A stretch of 64,000 bases of DNA from Xanthomonas sp. CFBP 8443 (GTDB taxonomy: Bacteria > Pseudomonadota > Gammaproteobacteria > Xanthomonadales > Xanthomonadaceae): positions 4,092,001-4,156,000 of the forward strand of contig NZ_CP102592.1 of the NCBI RefSeq assembly GCF_025666195.1, given 5' to 3'. The notes beneath the pieces are model-generated. The model did no database searches. It was not told the DNA's origin and saw only the letters and a program-made list of their open reading frames with translations. The position numbers and the translations under genes are program-made. This document shows, one piece after another, positions 21,403 through 31,010 of this stretch. Position 1 is the first letter of the stretch; each line of letters starts with the position of its first letter.

Positions 21403-22014
21403 ATGCCCTCCACCATCGCACGCCGCCCCTTGAGCGACAGCGAGGCCGCCGAACTCCAGGCACGCACCCCGCCGAGCTGGGAGCAGCTGCGCTTCCGTGC
21501 CGGCGAGGAAGGCTTCGATGCCTGCGACGGCCCGTTGCTGCTCGATGGCGCGCTGGAGATCGAGGAGAACGTGCTGGTGGTGCTGGGCGACCTGGAGTGC
21601 GACATCCTGTTCGTCAACGACATCGCCAGCCTGATCGTCGCCGGGCGGCTGCGTGCCCGCGCGGTCATCGGCAACGGCGGCATCTACGTGCTCGGCGACC
21701 TGGACTGCCAGACCCTGGTCGGCCTGTCCTACGGCGATCGTATGTTCGGCTGCGCCGGGCACGCCCGGGTGGGCGCGTTGCTCGAAGACGCGCATACCTT
21801 CGCGTTCGTCGGCGGTTTCGAGGCCGACCTGGTCGCGCCGGTATCCAATGTCCTGAGCCTGCCGGCGGACGCACGCATCGCGCGCGATTTCAGCGACGGC
21901 ATGACTCCGCAGCAAGCGCGCGCGGCGTTCGTCGAGGCCGTGCTGGAGGACGACGCGCTCGACATCGACAGTGTCTGCGGCGAACTCTGGGAAGGCCGCT
22001 CGCCGCTGCGTTGA
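21403..22014 (+). CDS. Conserved hypothetical protein with beta-helix-like repeats
   Basis: 203-residue cytoplasmic protein without signal or membrane segments. The middle (about residues 46-125) shows repeating short strands separated by Gly/Asp/Asn turns: LLLDGALEIEENVLVVLGDL, ECDILFVNDIASLIVAGRL, RAVIGNGGIYVLGDLD, CQTLVGLSYGD. This pattern suggests a small parallel beta-helix of the kind seen in bactofilin-like proteins, but I do not recognise a named family. The C-terminus is acidic and helical. The neighbours (thiC divergent, chemoreceptor-like gene convergent) give no clue. A terminator follows at 22159. Confidence 0.75.
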   Translation: MPSTIARRPLSDSEAAELQARTPPSWEQLRFRAGEEGFDACDGPLLLDGALEIEENVLVVLGDLECDILFVNDIASLIVAGRLRARAVIGNGGIYVLGDLDCQTLVGLSYGDRMFGCAGHARVGALLEDAHTFAFVGGFEADLVAPVSNVLSLPADARIARDFSDGMTPQQARAAFVEAVLEDDALDIDSVCGELWEGRSPLR

Positions 22015-22059
22015 GCCTGCGAGAGGCGGCCGGCTGAATCGGCGCACAACCGGGTCCGC

Positions 22060-22187
22060 TTCTTGTCAGCCCCGCCACGCGCGCAGCGCCTTGCGGCACA
22101 TCACGGCGAACTGCCGGGCGTAGCCTGGGCCCCACAAGAACGACGACTCTCTCTCCCTGCCACCGGTCATGCCGGTGGCGTTTTTTT
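22060..22187 (+). ncRNA. Possible small RNA or 3' transcript tail
   Basis: The 145 bp between the hypothetical gene and the terminator are GC-rich, contain a short ctctctctcc stretch at 22148-22157 and end in a clean intrinsic terminator. The order pyrimidine run then terminator matches the candidate sRNA at 18350-18458. It could equally be only the 3' UTR of the gene ending at 22014. Weak. Confidence 0.22.
22159..22187 (+). terminator. Intrinsic terminator
   Basis: Stem gccaccgg/ccggtggc followed by g and seven T, 145 bp after the hypothetical gene ending at 22014. Confidence 0.85.
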
Positions 22188-22209
22188 GTCCGGCGTCCGC
22201 GCGCGGCGC

Positions 22210-24060
22210 TCACTCCAGCACGTAGGCCACGCGCAAGCCGCCCCAGTGGCGGCCGCGCACGTACACCGGCACCGACAGGTCGAACAGGATCTGCCCGGTG
22301 TCGCGCCGGTACACCTGCAGCAGATAGGGCTGGGTGTGGCGGCCGACGCTGCGCCCGACCCGGTCGGTGAACATGCGCTTGGTGCGGTTGCCGACCAGGT
22401 CGCGGGCGCGGTCGCCGCTCAGCGGCTGGCTGAAGCGCAGGTTGTGGGTCGGCACGTAGCCGTCCGCAGTGGCGCAGATCGCGAACACGATCCACGGATG
22501 CGCGGCCAGCAGCGGTTCCTGCAACGGCGGCAGCAGTTCGTCGCACAGCGCGTCGAAGGCGGTGCGGTACTTGGGCGGATCGATGCCCGCGATCGGCGTG
22601 TAGTCGGTGGAGAACAACGCCTCCTCGCCGATGCGGCCGCGCGCGATCGCCTCGGCCAGCGCCTGCCCGATCCTGCCGGCGGTCGCCGTCGCCAGTTCGC
22701 GAATGCGCGCGTGGCGCGGCTGCTGCATCGGATCGGTGGGCAAGCGGAACAGGCCCACGCAGTCGTGCAGCGTGGCGCTGCCCGCGGCCAGCGCCGCGCT
22801 GCGCTCGACCACCTGCGCCACATGCTCCAGATTGCTGCGACTGAGCCCGACCACGTGCTCGACCGCGCGGTCGATGCCGCCGATCTCCTCGCCCTGCGCG
22901 GCGACGCGGGTGGCCACGGTCTCCATCGCCGCGCTGGCGCGGCCCAGCAGCTGGCCGATGCCGCCGAGCACCTGCTCGGTGCGCTGCGCCGAGGCGGCGC
23001 TGTCGTTCAAGGCGCTGCCGGTCTCGCCGATGATGGTGCGCACGTCGCGCGCGGCGGCGGCGGCGCGTTCGGCCAGGCGCCGGATCTCGCTGGCGACCAC
23101 GGCGAAGCCGCGCCCGGCGGCACCGGCATGCACCGCCTCGATGCTGGCGTTGATGGAGAGGATGTTGGTCTGGAAGGCGACCGCGTCGATCACCTCGATG
23201 ACCTCGGTGGCGCGCGCCGAACGCCGCTCCACTTCGCGCATCGCCTGGCCCAGCGTGCGCGCCGCCTCCACGCCCTGGCGCGCGCTGTCGTCGGCGCTGG
23301 CCGCCACCGCGATCACCACGCGCAGTTCCTGGTCCATCTCCTGCAGGCCCTGCAGCAGCCGCCGGGTGGTCGCCACCACGGTCTGCAACGCCTCCATCTG
23401 GGTCTGCGATTGCTGCGCCAGTTCCTCGTTCTCGGCGACCACGTGTGGCACGTCGGCGGCGATCTGCAGCGACAGCGCCACCGCCTGGCGGATCGCCTCG
23501 GCCAGGTTGCCGAATCCGGCCGACAGGCGCCGCCCGGCCATCGCCTCGGTGTCCTGCGCGGACAGCGGCGTGCTCAGGCCCAGGTCCAGGTCGCAGCCGG
23601 TCAGGCGCTCGCCGACGCGCTCCAGCAGCGCCTGCGCTTCGGCGCCGGCCTGCAGCCGCTGCGCCAGCGCCTGCAGCGCAGGACTGGTCGCGCCCTGCGC
23701 CTGCCCGGCGCCGAGCAGGGCCACGTCGCGCAGCAGCGCGGCGGTCTCCGGATGCGGCAGCGACAGCAGCCAGCCGTCGCCGTCGCGATCGCGCTGGTAG
23801 CGCACCCGCCGCGCCGGATCGTCCGCCGAGGCCAGCCAGCTGCCTTCGGCGCCGGCCAGCGATGCCAGCGGCAGGCCCCACACCGCGTCGCAGGGTTCGC
23901 CGATCAAGCCGTCCGCGGGCACTCCGAGCAGGTCCAGCGCGGCGCGATTGGCGGCGGCGATCCGCCCTTGCGGGTCCAGCCGCAGCAGCGCCACCGGTGC
24001 ATCCGGCAAGGCCGCGGCGTGTCCGGCATCAGCATCCGGACTGCGTGTGAACAACGACAT
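22210..24060 (-). CDS. Soluble PAS-containing methyl-accepting chemotaxis-type protein
   Basis: 616 residues without a convincing membrane helix, so probably cytoplasmic. Residues about 20-65 look like a PAS fold ([20 protein letters not shown]). Residues about 200-400 are the MCP signalling coiled coil with the conserved hairpin tip region ([40 protein letters not shown]). The last 170 residues form a separate sensor-like domain ([66 protein letters not shown]). The start follows GGAGGGG. It probably feeds a CheA/CheW complex; none is encoded here. Confidence 0.88.
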   Translation of the reverse strand: MSLFTRSPDADAGHAAALPDAPVALLRLDPQGRIAAANRAALDLLGVPADGLIGEPCDAVWGLPLASLAGAEGSWLASADDPARRVRYQRDRDGDGWLLSLPHPETAALLRDVALLGAGQAQGATSPALQALAQRLQAGAEAQALLERVGERLTGCDLDLGLSTPLSAQDTEAMAGRRLSAGFGNLAEAIRQAVALSLQIAADVPHVVAENEELAQQSQTQMEALQTVVATTRRLLQGLQEMDQELRVVIAVAASADDSARQGVEAARTLGQAMREVERRSARATEVIEVIDAVAFQTNILSINASIEAVHAGAAGRGFAVVASEIRRLAERAAAAARDVRTIIGETGSALNDSAASAQRTEQVLGGIGQLLGRASAAMETVATRVAAQGEEIGGIDRAVEHVVGLSRSNLEHVAQVVERSAALAAGSATLHDCVGLFRLPTDPMQQPRHARIRELATATAGRIGQALAEAIARGRIGEEALFSTDYTPIAGIDPPKYRTAFDALCDELLPPLQEPLLAAHPWIVFAICATADGYVPTHNLRFSQPLSGDRARDLVGNRTKRMFTDRVGRSVGRHTQPYLLQVYRRDTGQILFDLSVPVYVRGRHWGGLRVAYVLE

Positions 24061-24526
24061 CGTCTTCCCCTCCAGGAATTCCACGCCATGGTATCGGCCG
24101 CCACCGCGCAACCTGAGGGCATGCGCGCAAGCGCGACCGGCGTCATGCTCGTTCAGGTGCCGGCCGCCGCCCCGCCCGTTCCCGTCTGTCGCACTCTTCG
24201 CGGCGGCGAAGACCGTCCGGGGACGCGCACGGCGGCGGAGGTCGTGGCGATTCCCAGGTTCAGCCCGAGATGCGTCGGTCGGCGGTGTGCTCTGGCGGTA
24301 CTTCTGCATGGGCGGCATGAAGCACGCTCACGCCATGCGCAGCGGATCGCGCCATAACGGCGCCGTGACGATCCGCCCGGTACCCTTGCCTGCTTCGTTC
24401 CTGCGCTGCCCTTCACTGCCGCCGCAACGCTTGCAGACCGGCAACCGCTGCGTGCCGCTCGCGCCTGCGCATCGCTGCGAGGCCGGCGCGCTCCCTCTCT
24501 CGATTCTTGATCGGAGACGCTCCTTC
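24061..24526. other. Divergent promoter region, no gene seen
   Basis: 466 bp between the divergent chemoreceptor-type and BCCT transporter genes. Open frames here lack protein-like character. No repeat, riboswitch or clear operator was found. Confidence 0.5.
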
Positions 24527-26104
24527 ATGGTGTTCCGTATTTCCATCGCGCTGGTGGCCTTGCTGGTGCTGATCGCCGGCCTCGCGCCCGGCCCGTTCGA
24601 CGGCGTGGTGCAGGCGGCGCTGGCCCAGGTCATCCGCGGCGCCGGCTGGATGTACCTGCTGGTGGTGTTCCTGACCCTGGCCTTCATGCTGTATCTGGCC
24701 TTCGGCCGCTTCGGCCATCTGCGCATCGGCGGCGAGGACGCCGAGCCGGACTTCTCGCGCGCCAGCTGGCTGTCGATGCTGTTCGCCGCCGGCATGGGCA
24801 TCGGCCTGGTGTTCTGGGGCGCGGCCGAGCCGATCTCGCATTTCCTCAAACCGCCGGAAGGCTTGCCGCCGGAAAGCATGCAGGCCGCGCGCGCGGCGAT
24901 GCGCTACGCGTTCTTCCACTGGGGCCTGCATCCCTGGGCGATCTATGCGCTGATTGGCCTGGCGATGGCCTGGTTCCAGTACAACCGCAACGGCCGCGGG
25001 CTGGTCAGCGACATGCTGCAGCCGGTCATCGGCCGCCACCACCGCGGCTGGTTCGGCCACGCCGTGAACATCGCCGCGGTGGTGGCCACCGCGATCGGCG
25101 TGGCCACCACGCTGGGCTTCGGCACGATCCAGATCGCCGCCGGCCTGCAGCGCGTGTTCGGCGTGCAGGCGAGCATCCCCGTGCAGATGGGCATCATCGC
25201 CGTGGCCTTCGTGCTGTACATGGCCTCCACCGCCAGCGGCGTGGAGCGCGGCATCAAGTGGCTGTCCAACTTCAACCTGGCGCTGGCCGCGCTGCTGCTG
25301 ACCGCGGTGCTGGTACTGGGGCCGACCGGCTTCATCTTCGACGCCTTCACCACCACGCTGGGCTCCTATCTCAACCAGCTGGTGACGATGAGCCTGCGCA
25401 TGTCGCCGTTCTCCGGCAGCAAGTGGGTGGCGGAGTGGACCATTTTCTACTGGGCATGGTGGATCGCCTGGGCGCCGTTCGTCGGTGCGTTCATCGCCCG
25501 CGTCTCGCGCGGACGCAGCATCCGCGAGTTCGTGGTGGGCGTGGTGCTGGCCCCGACCCTGCTCGGCTTCGTGTGGTTCTCGGTGTTCGGCGGCGCTGCG
25601 CTGTGGGCGCAGCTGTTCGGCCACGTCGACATGCTGCAGGCGCTGGGCAACGGCTACGAGACGGTGCTGTTCACCCTGTTCGACAGCCTGCCCGGTTCAC
25701 TGCTGCTGTCCAGCGTGGCGTTGCTGTTGCTGACGATCTTCTTCGTCAGTTCGGCCGACTCGGCGGTGCTGGTGCTGGCCAGCATGTCCACCGACGAGGC
25801 CGGCGACCCGCCGCTGGCGCGCAAGCTGGTGTGGGGCGTGGCGGTGGCGCTGATCGCGGCGGTGCTGTTGCTGGCCGGAGGCCTGGACGCGCTGCAGGGC
25901 ATGATCACCATCGCCGCGCTGCCGTTCGCGGTGCTGATGGTGCTGGTGATCGTTTCGCTCTACCGCGTGCTGGACGCCGAGCACACCCGCGAACGCCGCC
26001 GCGCGCAGCGTACCCGGCACATGATCGAGGCATGGATCGCGCGCGAACAGGCGGCGCAGGAACAGACGCGCGGGGAGGCGGAACGCGCGCAAGCGCAGGA
26101 GTGA
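24527..26104 (+). CDS. BCCT family (betaine/choline/carnitine) transporter
   Basis: 525-residue inner-membrane secondary transporter of the LeuT fold with 12 helices, driven by Na+ or H+. The family fingerprint EWTIFYWAWWIAWAPFVGAF followed by IARVSRGRSIREFVVG is intact. GMGIGLVFWGAAEPISHF marks the first substrate-binding helix. The C-terminal tail is long, charged and helical (RRRAQRTRHMIEAWIAREQA), as in osmosensing members. The N-terminus is compact. The start follows GGAG. The substrate is most likely a quaternary amine; the exact one is unknown. Confidence 0.93.
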   Translation: MVFRISIALVALLVLIAGLAPGPFDGVVQAALAQVIRGAGWMYLLVVFLTLAFMLYLAFGRFGHLRIGGEDAEPDFSRASWLSMLFAAGMGIGLVFWGAAEPISHFLKPPEGLPPESMQAARAAMRYAFFHWGLHPWAIYALIGLAMAWFQYNRNGRGLVSDMLQPVIGRHHRGWFGHAVNIAAVVATAIGVATTLGFGTIQIAAGLQRVFGVQASIPVQMGIIAVAFVLYMASTASGVERGIKWLSNFNLALAALLLTAVLVLGPTGFIFDAFTTTLGSYLNQLVTMSLRMSPFSGSKWVAEWTIFYWAWWIAWAPFVGAFIARVSRGRSIREFVVGVVLAPTLLGFVWFSVFGGAALWAQLFGHVDMLQALGNGYETVLFTLFDSLPGSLLLSSVALLLLTIFFVSSADSAVLVLASMSTDEAGDPPLARKLVWGVAVALIAAVLLLAGGLDALQGMITIAALPFAVLMVLVIVSLYRVLDAEHTRERRRAQRTRHMIEAWIAREQAAQEQTRGEAERAQAQE

Positions 26105-26114
26105 GCGCGCCGGC

Positions 26115-27830
26115 TCAGTAGCCGGCGGCCTGGCCGTCCTTGCGGCTTTCCGAGGCGCCGTAGTACACGCCGCTGGCCGGATCGCGGGCGATCGCCTGGT
26201 AGCCGCCGTACGGGCCGTCGGCGAAGATCACGCGGTGGCCCTTGCGCATCAGCGCGCGGATCGTGTCGTAGGAGAAGCCCGTCTCCAGGTTGAGCTCGCC
26301 GCCATCGCGCATCGCCGCGGCCTGCCCAGTCGGCTCGGTGGAGCCTTCGTGCTGGATGCGCGGCGCATCGCCGGCTTCCTGCAGGTTCATGTGGAAATCG
26401 ACCAGGTTCATCACGATCTGCACGTGGCCCTGCGGCTGCATCGCCCCGCCCATCACCCCGAAGCTCAGCCACGGCTTGCCGTCCTTGGTCACGAACGCCG
26501 GGATGATGGTCTGGAACGGGCGCTTGCCCGGCGCGTAGCCGTTGGGATGATCCTTCTTCAGCACGAACATCTCGCCGCGGTCCTGCAGGATGAAGCCCAG
26601 TCCCGGCGGCGCCATGCCGCTGCCCATGCCGCGGTAGTTGGACTGGATCAGCGACACCATCATGCCGTCGGCATCGGCCACGGTCAGGTAGATGGTGTCG
26701 CCCTCTTCCAGCTGCTTAGGCGTGCCCGGCTGCACTTCCTTCAAGGCCTTGTCCATCGAGATCAGCGCGCGGCGCTGCGTGGCGTAGTCCTTGGAGAGCA
26801 GCCTGGCCAGCGGCGCCGGCTGGAACGCCGGATCGGCATAGAAGCGCGCGCGGTCGGCGAAGGCCAGCTTCTTGGCCTCGGCGAACAGATGGATGTGCTC
26901 GGCCGAGCCGAACGCGATCTTGGAGAAATCGTAGCCCTCCAGGATGTTGAGCATCTGCAGCGCGGCGATGCCCTGGCTGTTGGGCGGCAGCTCCCACACG
27001 TCGTAGCCGCGGTAGTTGGTGCTGACCGGCTCGACCCATTCGCCGCGGTGGCTGGCCAGGTCCTCGTAGCTGAGGAAGCCGCCGTTGGCCTTGAAATAGG
27101 CGTCGATGGTGCGCGCGATCTTGCCTTTGTAGAACGCGTCGCGGCCGCCATCGGCGATCTGCTGCAAGGTGTCGGCCAGGTTCGGGTTCTTCCACAGCTC
27201 GCCCTTGCGCGGCGCATGGCCGTCGATGGTGAACTGCTCCTTGAAGCCGGGATACTGCGACAGCCGCGGCACCGAGCGGTCCCAGTAATAGGCGATGGTC
27301 TCGGCGACCGGGTGGCCTTCGCGCGCGTAGCGGATCGCCGGCGCCAGGTTCTGCGCCATCGGCCTGCGGCCGAAGCGCTCGTGCAGCGCGAACCAGCCGT
27401 CCACCGCGCCCGGTACCGACACCGGCAACGGCCCGGTCGGCGGAATGTCCTTCAGTCCGCGGCGCTGGAACTCGGCCAGGGTCAGCGACTTGGGCGAGCG
27501 GCCCGAGCCGTTGTAGCCGTACAGCTTGCGCGTCTTCGGATCCCACACGATCGCGAATAGGTCGCCACCGACGCCGTTGCCGGTCGGCTCCATCAGGCCG
27601 AGCGCAGCGTTGGCGGCGATCGCCGCGTCCACCGCCGAACCGCCCGCCTGCATCGTGTCCAGCGCGATCTGCGTGGCCAGCGGCTGCGAGGTGGCGGCCA
27701 TCGCGTGCGGCGCGATCACTTCCGAACGCGTGGCGAACGGCTGCCCGGTGATGCGGTCGGCCGCGTGCAGCGACGGCGGCACGGCGAGCGCGGCGCACAG
27801 CAGCGCCAGGCGGATCGTCGGAATGGACAT
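26115..27830 (-). CDS. ggt: Gamma-glutamyltransferase (periplasmic)
   Basis: Cleaves gamma-glutamyl bonds, for example in glutathione, in the periplasm. It has 571 residues with a signal peptide (LALLCAALAVPPSLHA, cut before ADR). The autoprocessing nucleophile is Thr379 in EEGDTIYLTVADADG, which splits the precursor into large and small subunits. NGVGGDLFAIVWD, GSGMAPPG and MGGAMQPQGHVQ are family motifs. ATG at 27828-27830 follows GGGGAG. It converges on the BCCT transporter with a 10-bp gap, so transcripts may interfere. Confidence 0.95.
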   Translation of the reverse strand: MSIPTIRLALLCAALAVPPSLHAADRITGQPFATRSEVIAPHAMAATSQPLATQIALDTMQAGGSAVDAAIAANAALGLMEPTGNGVGGDLFAIVWDPKTRKLYGYNGSGRSPKSLTLAEFQRRGLKDIPPTGPLPVSVPGAVDGWFALHERFGRRPMAQNLAPAIRYAREGHPVAETIAYYWDRSVPRLSQYPGFKEQFTIDGHAPRKGELWKNPNLADTLQQIADGGRDAFYKGKIARTIDAYFKANGGFLSYEDLASHRGEWVEPVSTNYRGYDVWELPPNSQGIAALQMLNILEGYDFSKIAFGSAEHIHLFAEAKKLAFADRARFYADPAFQPAPLARLLSKDYATQRRALISMDKALKEVQPGTPKQLEEGDTIYLTVADADGMMVSLIQSNYRGMGSGMAPPGLGFILQDRGEMFVLKKDHPNGYAPGKRPFQTIIPAFVTKDGKPWLSFGVMGGAMQPQGHVQIVMNLVDFHMNLQEAGDAPRIQHEGSTEPTGQAAAMRDGGELNLETGFSYDTIRALMRKGHRVIFADGPYGGYQAIARDPASGVYYGASESRKDGQAAGY

Positions 27831-28649
27831 GCGCAACTCCCCTCGGTGGATACCGCGCCACCCTACCCGACGCGGCCGCGTCCTGCAGCGGCGATGCATC
27901 GGCGGTGGCGATGCCGGACACGATACGACGCCGGATCGGCATCGCGACCGGCACCGGCGGTGCCTGCCGGACATGCTTACGCAGCGCTTACGCGCGGCTT
28001 ACGTGGCGGTTACGGCGCGGGCCTATCCCTGCATCGCGCATGCCTGCCGCATGCGTACCCGCGTCATCCGGCGCGGGTCCGTCATGCGGATCACCCGGCC
28101 ATGCTCCACCCCTTTCGACGCATCGCGCTCGGCGCCGCGATGCTGCTGCCCGCCGCGGTGGCGCCCGCCGACGCCGGGCTCGCCTCGCCGGCACGCCCGA
28201 CCGCTGCCGCGGCACGGCCGCTCGGCGGCATCAGCGGCCTGCCTCTGTGCAGCGCCGATGTGCGCGACCTGTTGCTGGCACCGGTCGCGCGCGCGACCCA
28301 TGCCGTCCCCGCGACCGAGGCCGTGCCGGCCGATTGCCGCGGCGCGGCCAGTGCCGCGCGCTGCCTGCGCACGCACGGCACCGATCGCGACGGCCCCGCT
28401 GCCGGCGGCGCCGCATGAGCACGCGCGCGGCCAAGCGTCGATCTTGCCGGCCCATTCCGGCGATGCGATGCCTGCGCCGCCTTCCGCTCGCGCGAAGACG
28501 CCGCAGCGTTCCCCGCCCGAACGCTTGCGGTCGGCGGAATATCGAGAGGTTGTGGATGGCATCCAGCCAGCGGGCGCCGCCGTCGGCCGGTCGCGCGTGT
28601 CGCGACTGCGCGTGTCGCGACTGAAGTCGCCGCACAAGTGTGGCGCCTG
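27831..28649. other. Intergenic region with one weak small ORF and REP remnant
   Basis: 819 bp. A possible 105-residue exported protein is at 28101-28418. A decayed REP-like stretch (gtgtcgcgactgaagtcgcc) lies near 28600-28640. Otherwise nothing clear. Confidence 0.5.
28101..28418 (+). CDS. Possible small exported protein
   Basis: 105 codons starting MLHPFRRIALGAAMLLPAAV, which looks like a signal peptide (cleavage near PADAG). The rest is Ala/Arg-rich with three cysteines (LPLCSAD, PADCRG, AARCLR). The ribosome site is poor and composition alone could create such a frame in this GC-rich DNA. No family recognised. Confidence 0.33.
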   Translation: MLHPFRRIALGAAMLLPAAVAPADAGLASPARPTAAAARPLGGISGLPLCSADVRDLLLAPVARATHAVPATEAVPADCRGAASAARCLRTHGTDRDGPAAGGAA

Positions 28650-29504
28650 CTAGCGCGTCGCCTGCCGGGTTGGCGACGGAACAGCCTTGTCTGCCGTTGC
28701 GCGCAAGCGCTCAGCCTGGCGGCACGATGCCGCGCGCAGGGCCGCGGCCAGAAGCGCGGTATCGGTCGCCGGTGCCACGTCCAGTTCGCGGCGCAGCCGG
28801 CGCTGCAACTGCTCGAATTCCAGCCATGCCAGCTCGGGCGCGCCGGCACTGGCCAGCGTACGCATCAGCCCGCGCGCATAGCGTTCGTTGCACAGGTCCA
28901 GTGCCGCCAGACGCCGCGCCAGGCCGATGGCCGGGCGCGGCTGCCCGGCGGCCAGCAGCGCGTCGCGGCGGCGTTCCAGCCAACATGCCGAATACGCCGC
29001 GCACTGCGCGCGCGCCGCCTGCAGCCAGGCCTGGAACTCGCTGCAGTCGTCCAGTTCGATGCCCTCCAGCAGCATGCCGCCGGCATCGCCGGCGCTGCCC
29101 GCTTGCAGCGCATCGATGTCGCAGTGGGCGCACGGGTCCAGCGACAGCGTGGCGCGCGTGCACCGCAGCCACGCTTCGCGATCGATCGCGCGCAGCGCGC
29201 GGCGCAGGTCGCCGACCACCTGGCGCAGGTTGGTCAGCGCCGCAGGCTCGGGCAGCGTCGGCCACAACAGGCAGGCCAGCGCCGCGCGCCGATGCGCGCG
29301 TCGCTGCAACGCTAGGTAGGCCAGCAACGCCCAGCTCTTGCGATAGCGCAGGTCCACCGCCTGCGCGCCGCCCAGCGCCGGCTCGCCGAGCAGGCGGATC
29401 GCCGGGACGTCGGCGGCATCGTCCACGGTCGACGCGCCGTCCGGCATCCACAGCGCGCCGGGCGCGCTGTCCGTGTCGTGGCCCATTCGGTGTGGCCGAT
29501 CCAT
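28650..29504 (-). CDS. Transcriptional regulator with bacterial transcriptional activation domain (BTAD)
   Basis: 284 residues. The N-terminal part (about 30-125) carries a winged-helix-like segment of SARP/AfsR type (IRLLGEPALGGAQAVDLRYR, SWALLAYLALQRRAHRRAAL, LLWPTLPEPAALTNLRQVV). It is followed by a helical BTAD/TPR-like repeat domain (GMLLEGIELDDCSEFQAWL, RLAALDLCNERYARGLMRTL, FEQLQRRLRRELDVAP). There is no ATPase or sensor domain. The start ATG follows GGGGGG-rich sequence 5-10 bases upstream. Regulators of this build normally activate neighbouring operons, but no candidate target is adjacent. Confidence 0.8.
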   Translation of the reverse strand: MDRPHRMGHDTDSAPGALWMPDGASTVDDAADVPAIRLLGEPALGGAQAVDLRYRKSWALLAYLALQRRAHRRAALACLLWPTLPEPAALTNLRQVVGDLRRALRAIDREAWLRCTRATLSLDPCAHCDIDALQAGSAGDAGGMLLEGIELDDCSEFQAWLQAARAQCAAYSACWLERRRDALLAAGQPRPAIGLARRLAALDLCNERYARGLMRTLASAGAPELAWLEFEQLQRRLRRELDVAPATDTALLAAALRAASCRQAERLRATADKAVPSPTRQATR

Positions 29505-29661
29505 GCCGCCCCCCTTTGCCGTGATGCGCCGTCGCCCGCGCTGCCCACCGGCACGAACCGTGACCGGCATCCCGCCCCGCGTCGCAGTGCGGCCCCGGGG
29601 TTCGGCAGCGACTATGCCCAGGCGGCAGGGGCGCCGCTTGATCGCTCTTGCGGTGCGGCGG

Positions 29662-30639
29662 TCAGCCCTGCAGCGGCAGCACCACGTCCAGGTCGTGGCG
29701 GCCATCGCGCGGGCGCCATGGCGGCTGGCGGAAGAATTGGTAGCCGCCGTTGGCGTCGGCGGCGAAGGTCTCGCCGGCGCCGTGCAGCCAGGCGAAGCTC
29801 AACGCGCGGTAGCTGTGGAACAGCTCCTTGTAGGCGCCCTGGTGGCGCAGCGACACGTAGCGCCCGGGTTCGAAGTCGATCGCGGTCAGCGCGCTGCCGC
29901 CCGCATCGATGCCGGTGTCCACGATCGCGCAGTCGTAGCGCAGCATCGGTGCCGGGGTGATCTCGGGCGTGTCCTTGATCACGCCGACCGCCTGGCACGC
30001 GTCCGGGTCGACGCCGATCCCGCGCAGGACCTCGGCGAAGCGGCGCCAATAGTCCTCCACCTCGGTCCACGGGCCGAAGAAGCGCAGCGCCAGCAGGCGC
30101 TGGCCGCCGTGCCGGGCCACGCGCGCCTGTGCGGCGCGTTCGGCGTCGCCCGGCGCCGGGCCGACCGACACCTGCCGCGCGAAGGCGCGGTACTGGCTGG
30201 GCACCAATCCGAACTGGCGCTGGAACGCGCGGATGAAGGCCTCGTGGCTGGCGTAGCCGCAGGTCAGCGCGATGTCCAGCACGGGCGTGTTGCTCATCGC
30301 CAGGTTCATCGCCGCGCGGTCCAGGCGCACCCGGCGCAGGTAGGCGCTCGGGGTCTCGCCCATGGCCTCGAGGAACGTGCGCTGGAAATGGAACGGGCTC
30401 AGCCCGACGTGGCCGGCGATTGCATCCAGCGACAGCGGCCCGGCCGGGTTGCGCTCCATCAGCCGCAATGCGGCGGCGATGCGCGCGTCGTCCAGCAGCG
30501 TCGGCAACGGCGCCTTGCGCTGCAGGTGCGGCGCCGCGGCCGGCGGCGGATCGCCGAGCAGGCTCCACTCATAGGCGATGCGTTCGGCGCTGGCGGCCTC
30601 GTCGGGCGCGGCAGGCGGTTGTTCGTCGGTACGATCCAT
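29662..30639 (-). CDS. AraC regulator with GyrI-like effector-binding domain
   Basis: 325 residues. The AraC double helix-turn-helix comes first, at about residues 48-150 (LSLDAIAGHVGLSPFHFQRT, DIALTCGYASHEAFIRAF, QRQFGLVPSQYR). It is followed by a GyrI-like/SOUL-related small-molecule-binding domain (FFGPWTEVEDYWRRF, AIDFEPGRYVSLRHQGAY, LHGAGETFAAD). Relatives such as Rob and the AraC/GyrI fusions respond to drugs or toxic compounds. ATG at 30637-30639 is chosen since the product then starts MDRTDEQ just after a GGAG-containing stretch. Confidence 0.88.
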   Translation of the reverse strand: MDRTDEQPPAAPDEAASAERIAYEWSLLGDPPPAAAPHLQRKAPLPTLLDDARIAAALRLMERNPAGPLSLDAIAGHVGLSPFHFQRTFLEAMGETPSAYLRRVRLDRAAMNLAMSNTPVLDIALTCGYASHEAFIRAFQRQFGLVPSQYRAFARQVSVGPAPGDAERAAQARVARHGGQRLLALRFFGPWTEVEDYWRRFAEVLRGIGVDPDACQAVGVIKDTPEITPAPMLRYDCAIVDTGIDAGGSALTAIDFEPGRYVSLRHQGAYKELFHSYRALSFAWLHGAGETFAADANGGYQFFRQPPWRPRDGRHDLDVVLPLQG

Positions 30640-31010
30640 CGGCAGGCTCCGGCAGGGGCGGATATTGTCGTCGCTGCGCGGTACGCCCGCACCTGCCGGC
30701 GACGGGCCATCGCGATGCAATGCCGCCGCGCGCTTGCCGCGCCTGGAACGGTGATCCCTCACCTTGCGCGCAACCGGTCACAGGAAGCGGCACCCATGGA
30801 ATCTGCGCAGGCATCGCATGCACTGGCGCTTCAGCCGACGGTCCGGTGGAAGGTCGCCGATCACCTGCGTCGCGGCTCATGGCCGACCCCGGCCAAGGCT
30901 GCTTTAGCGCGGTGGCGCGAACTCGATCGGCCAATAGTGGAAAGGCGTTGGTTGCGCGCATCGAGGCAGCGTTCTTGCAGCGCTCACCAGTGGAAGCGCA
31001 GCGAAACCGC
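30640..31010. other. Intergenic region, nothing recognised
   Basis: 371 bp between two minus-strand genes. I see no protein-like frame, repeat or clear terminator. It must contain the promoter of the AraC gene at its left end. Confidence 0.45.

Noticed and set aside
22063..24357. 764-codon open frame on the plus strand
   Set aside because: Antisense to the chemoreceptor-like gene; no domain and biased composition.
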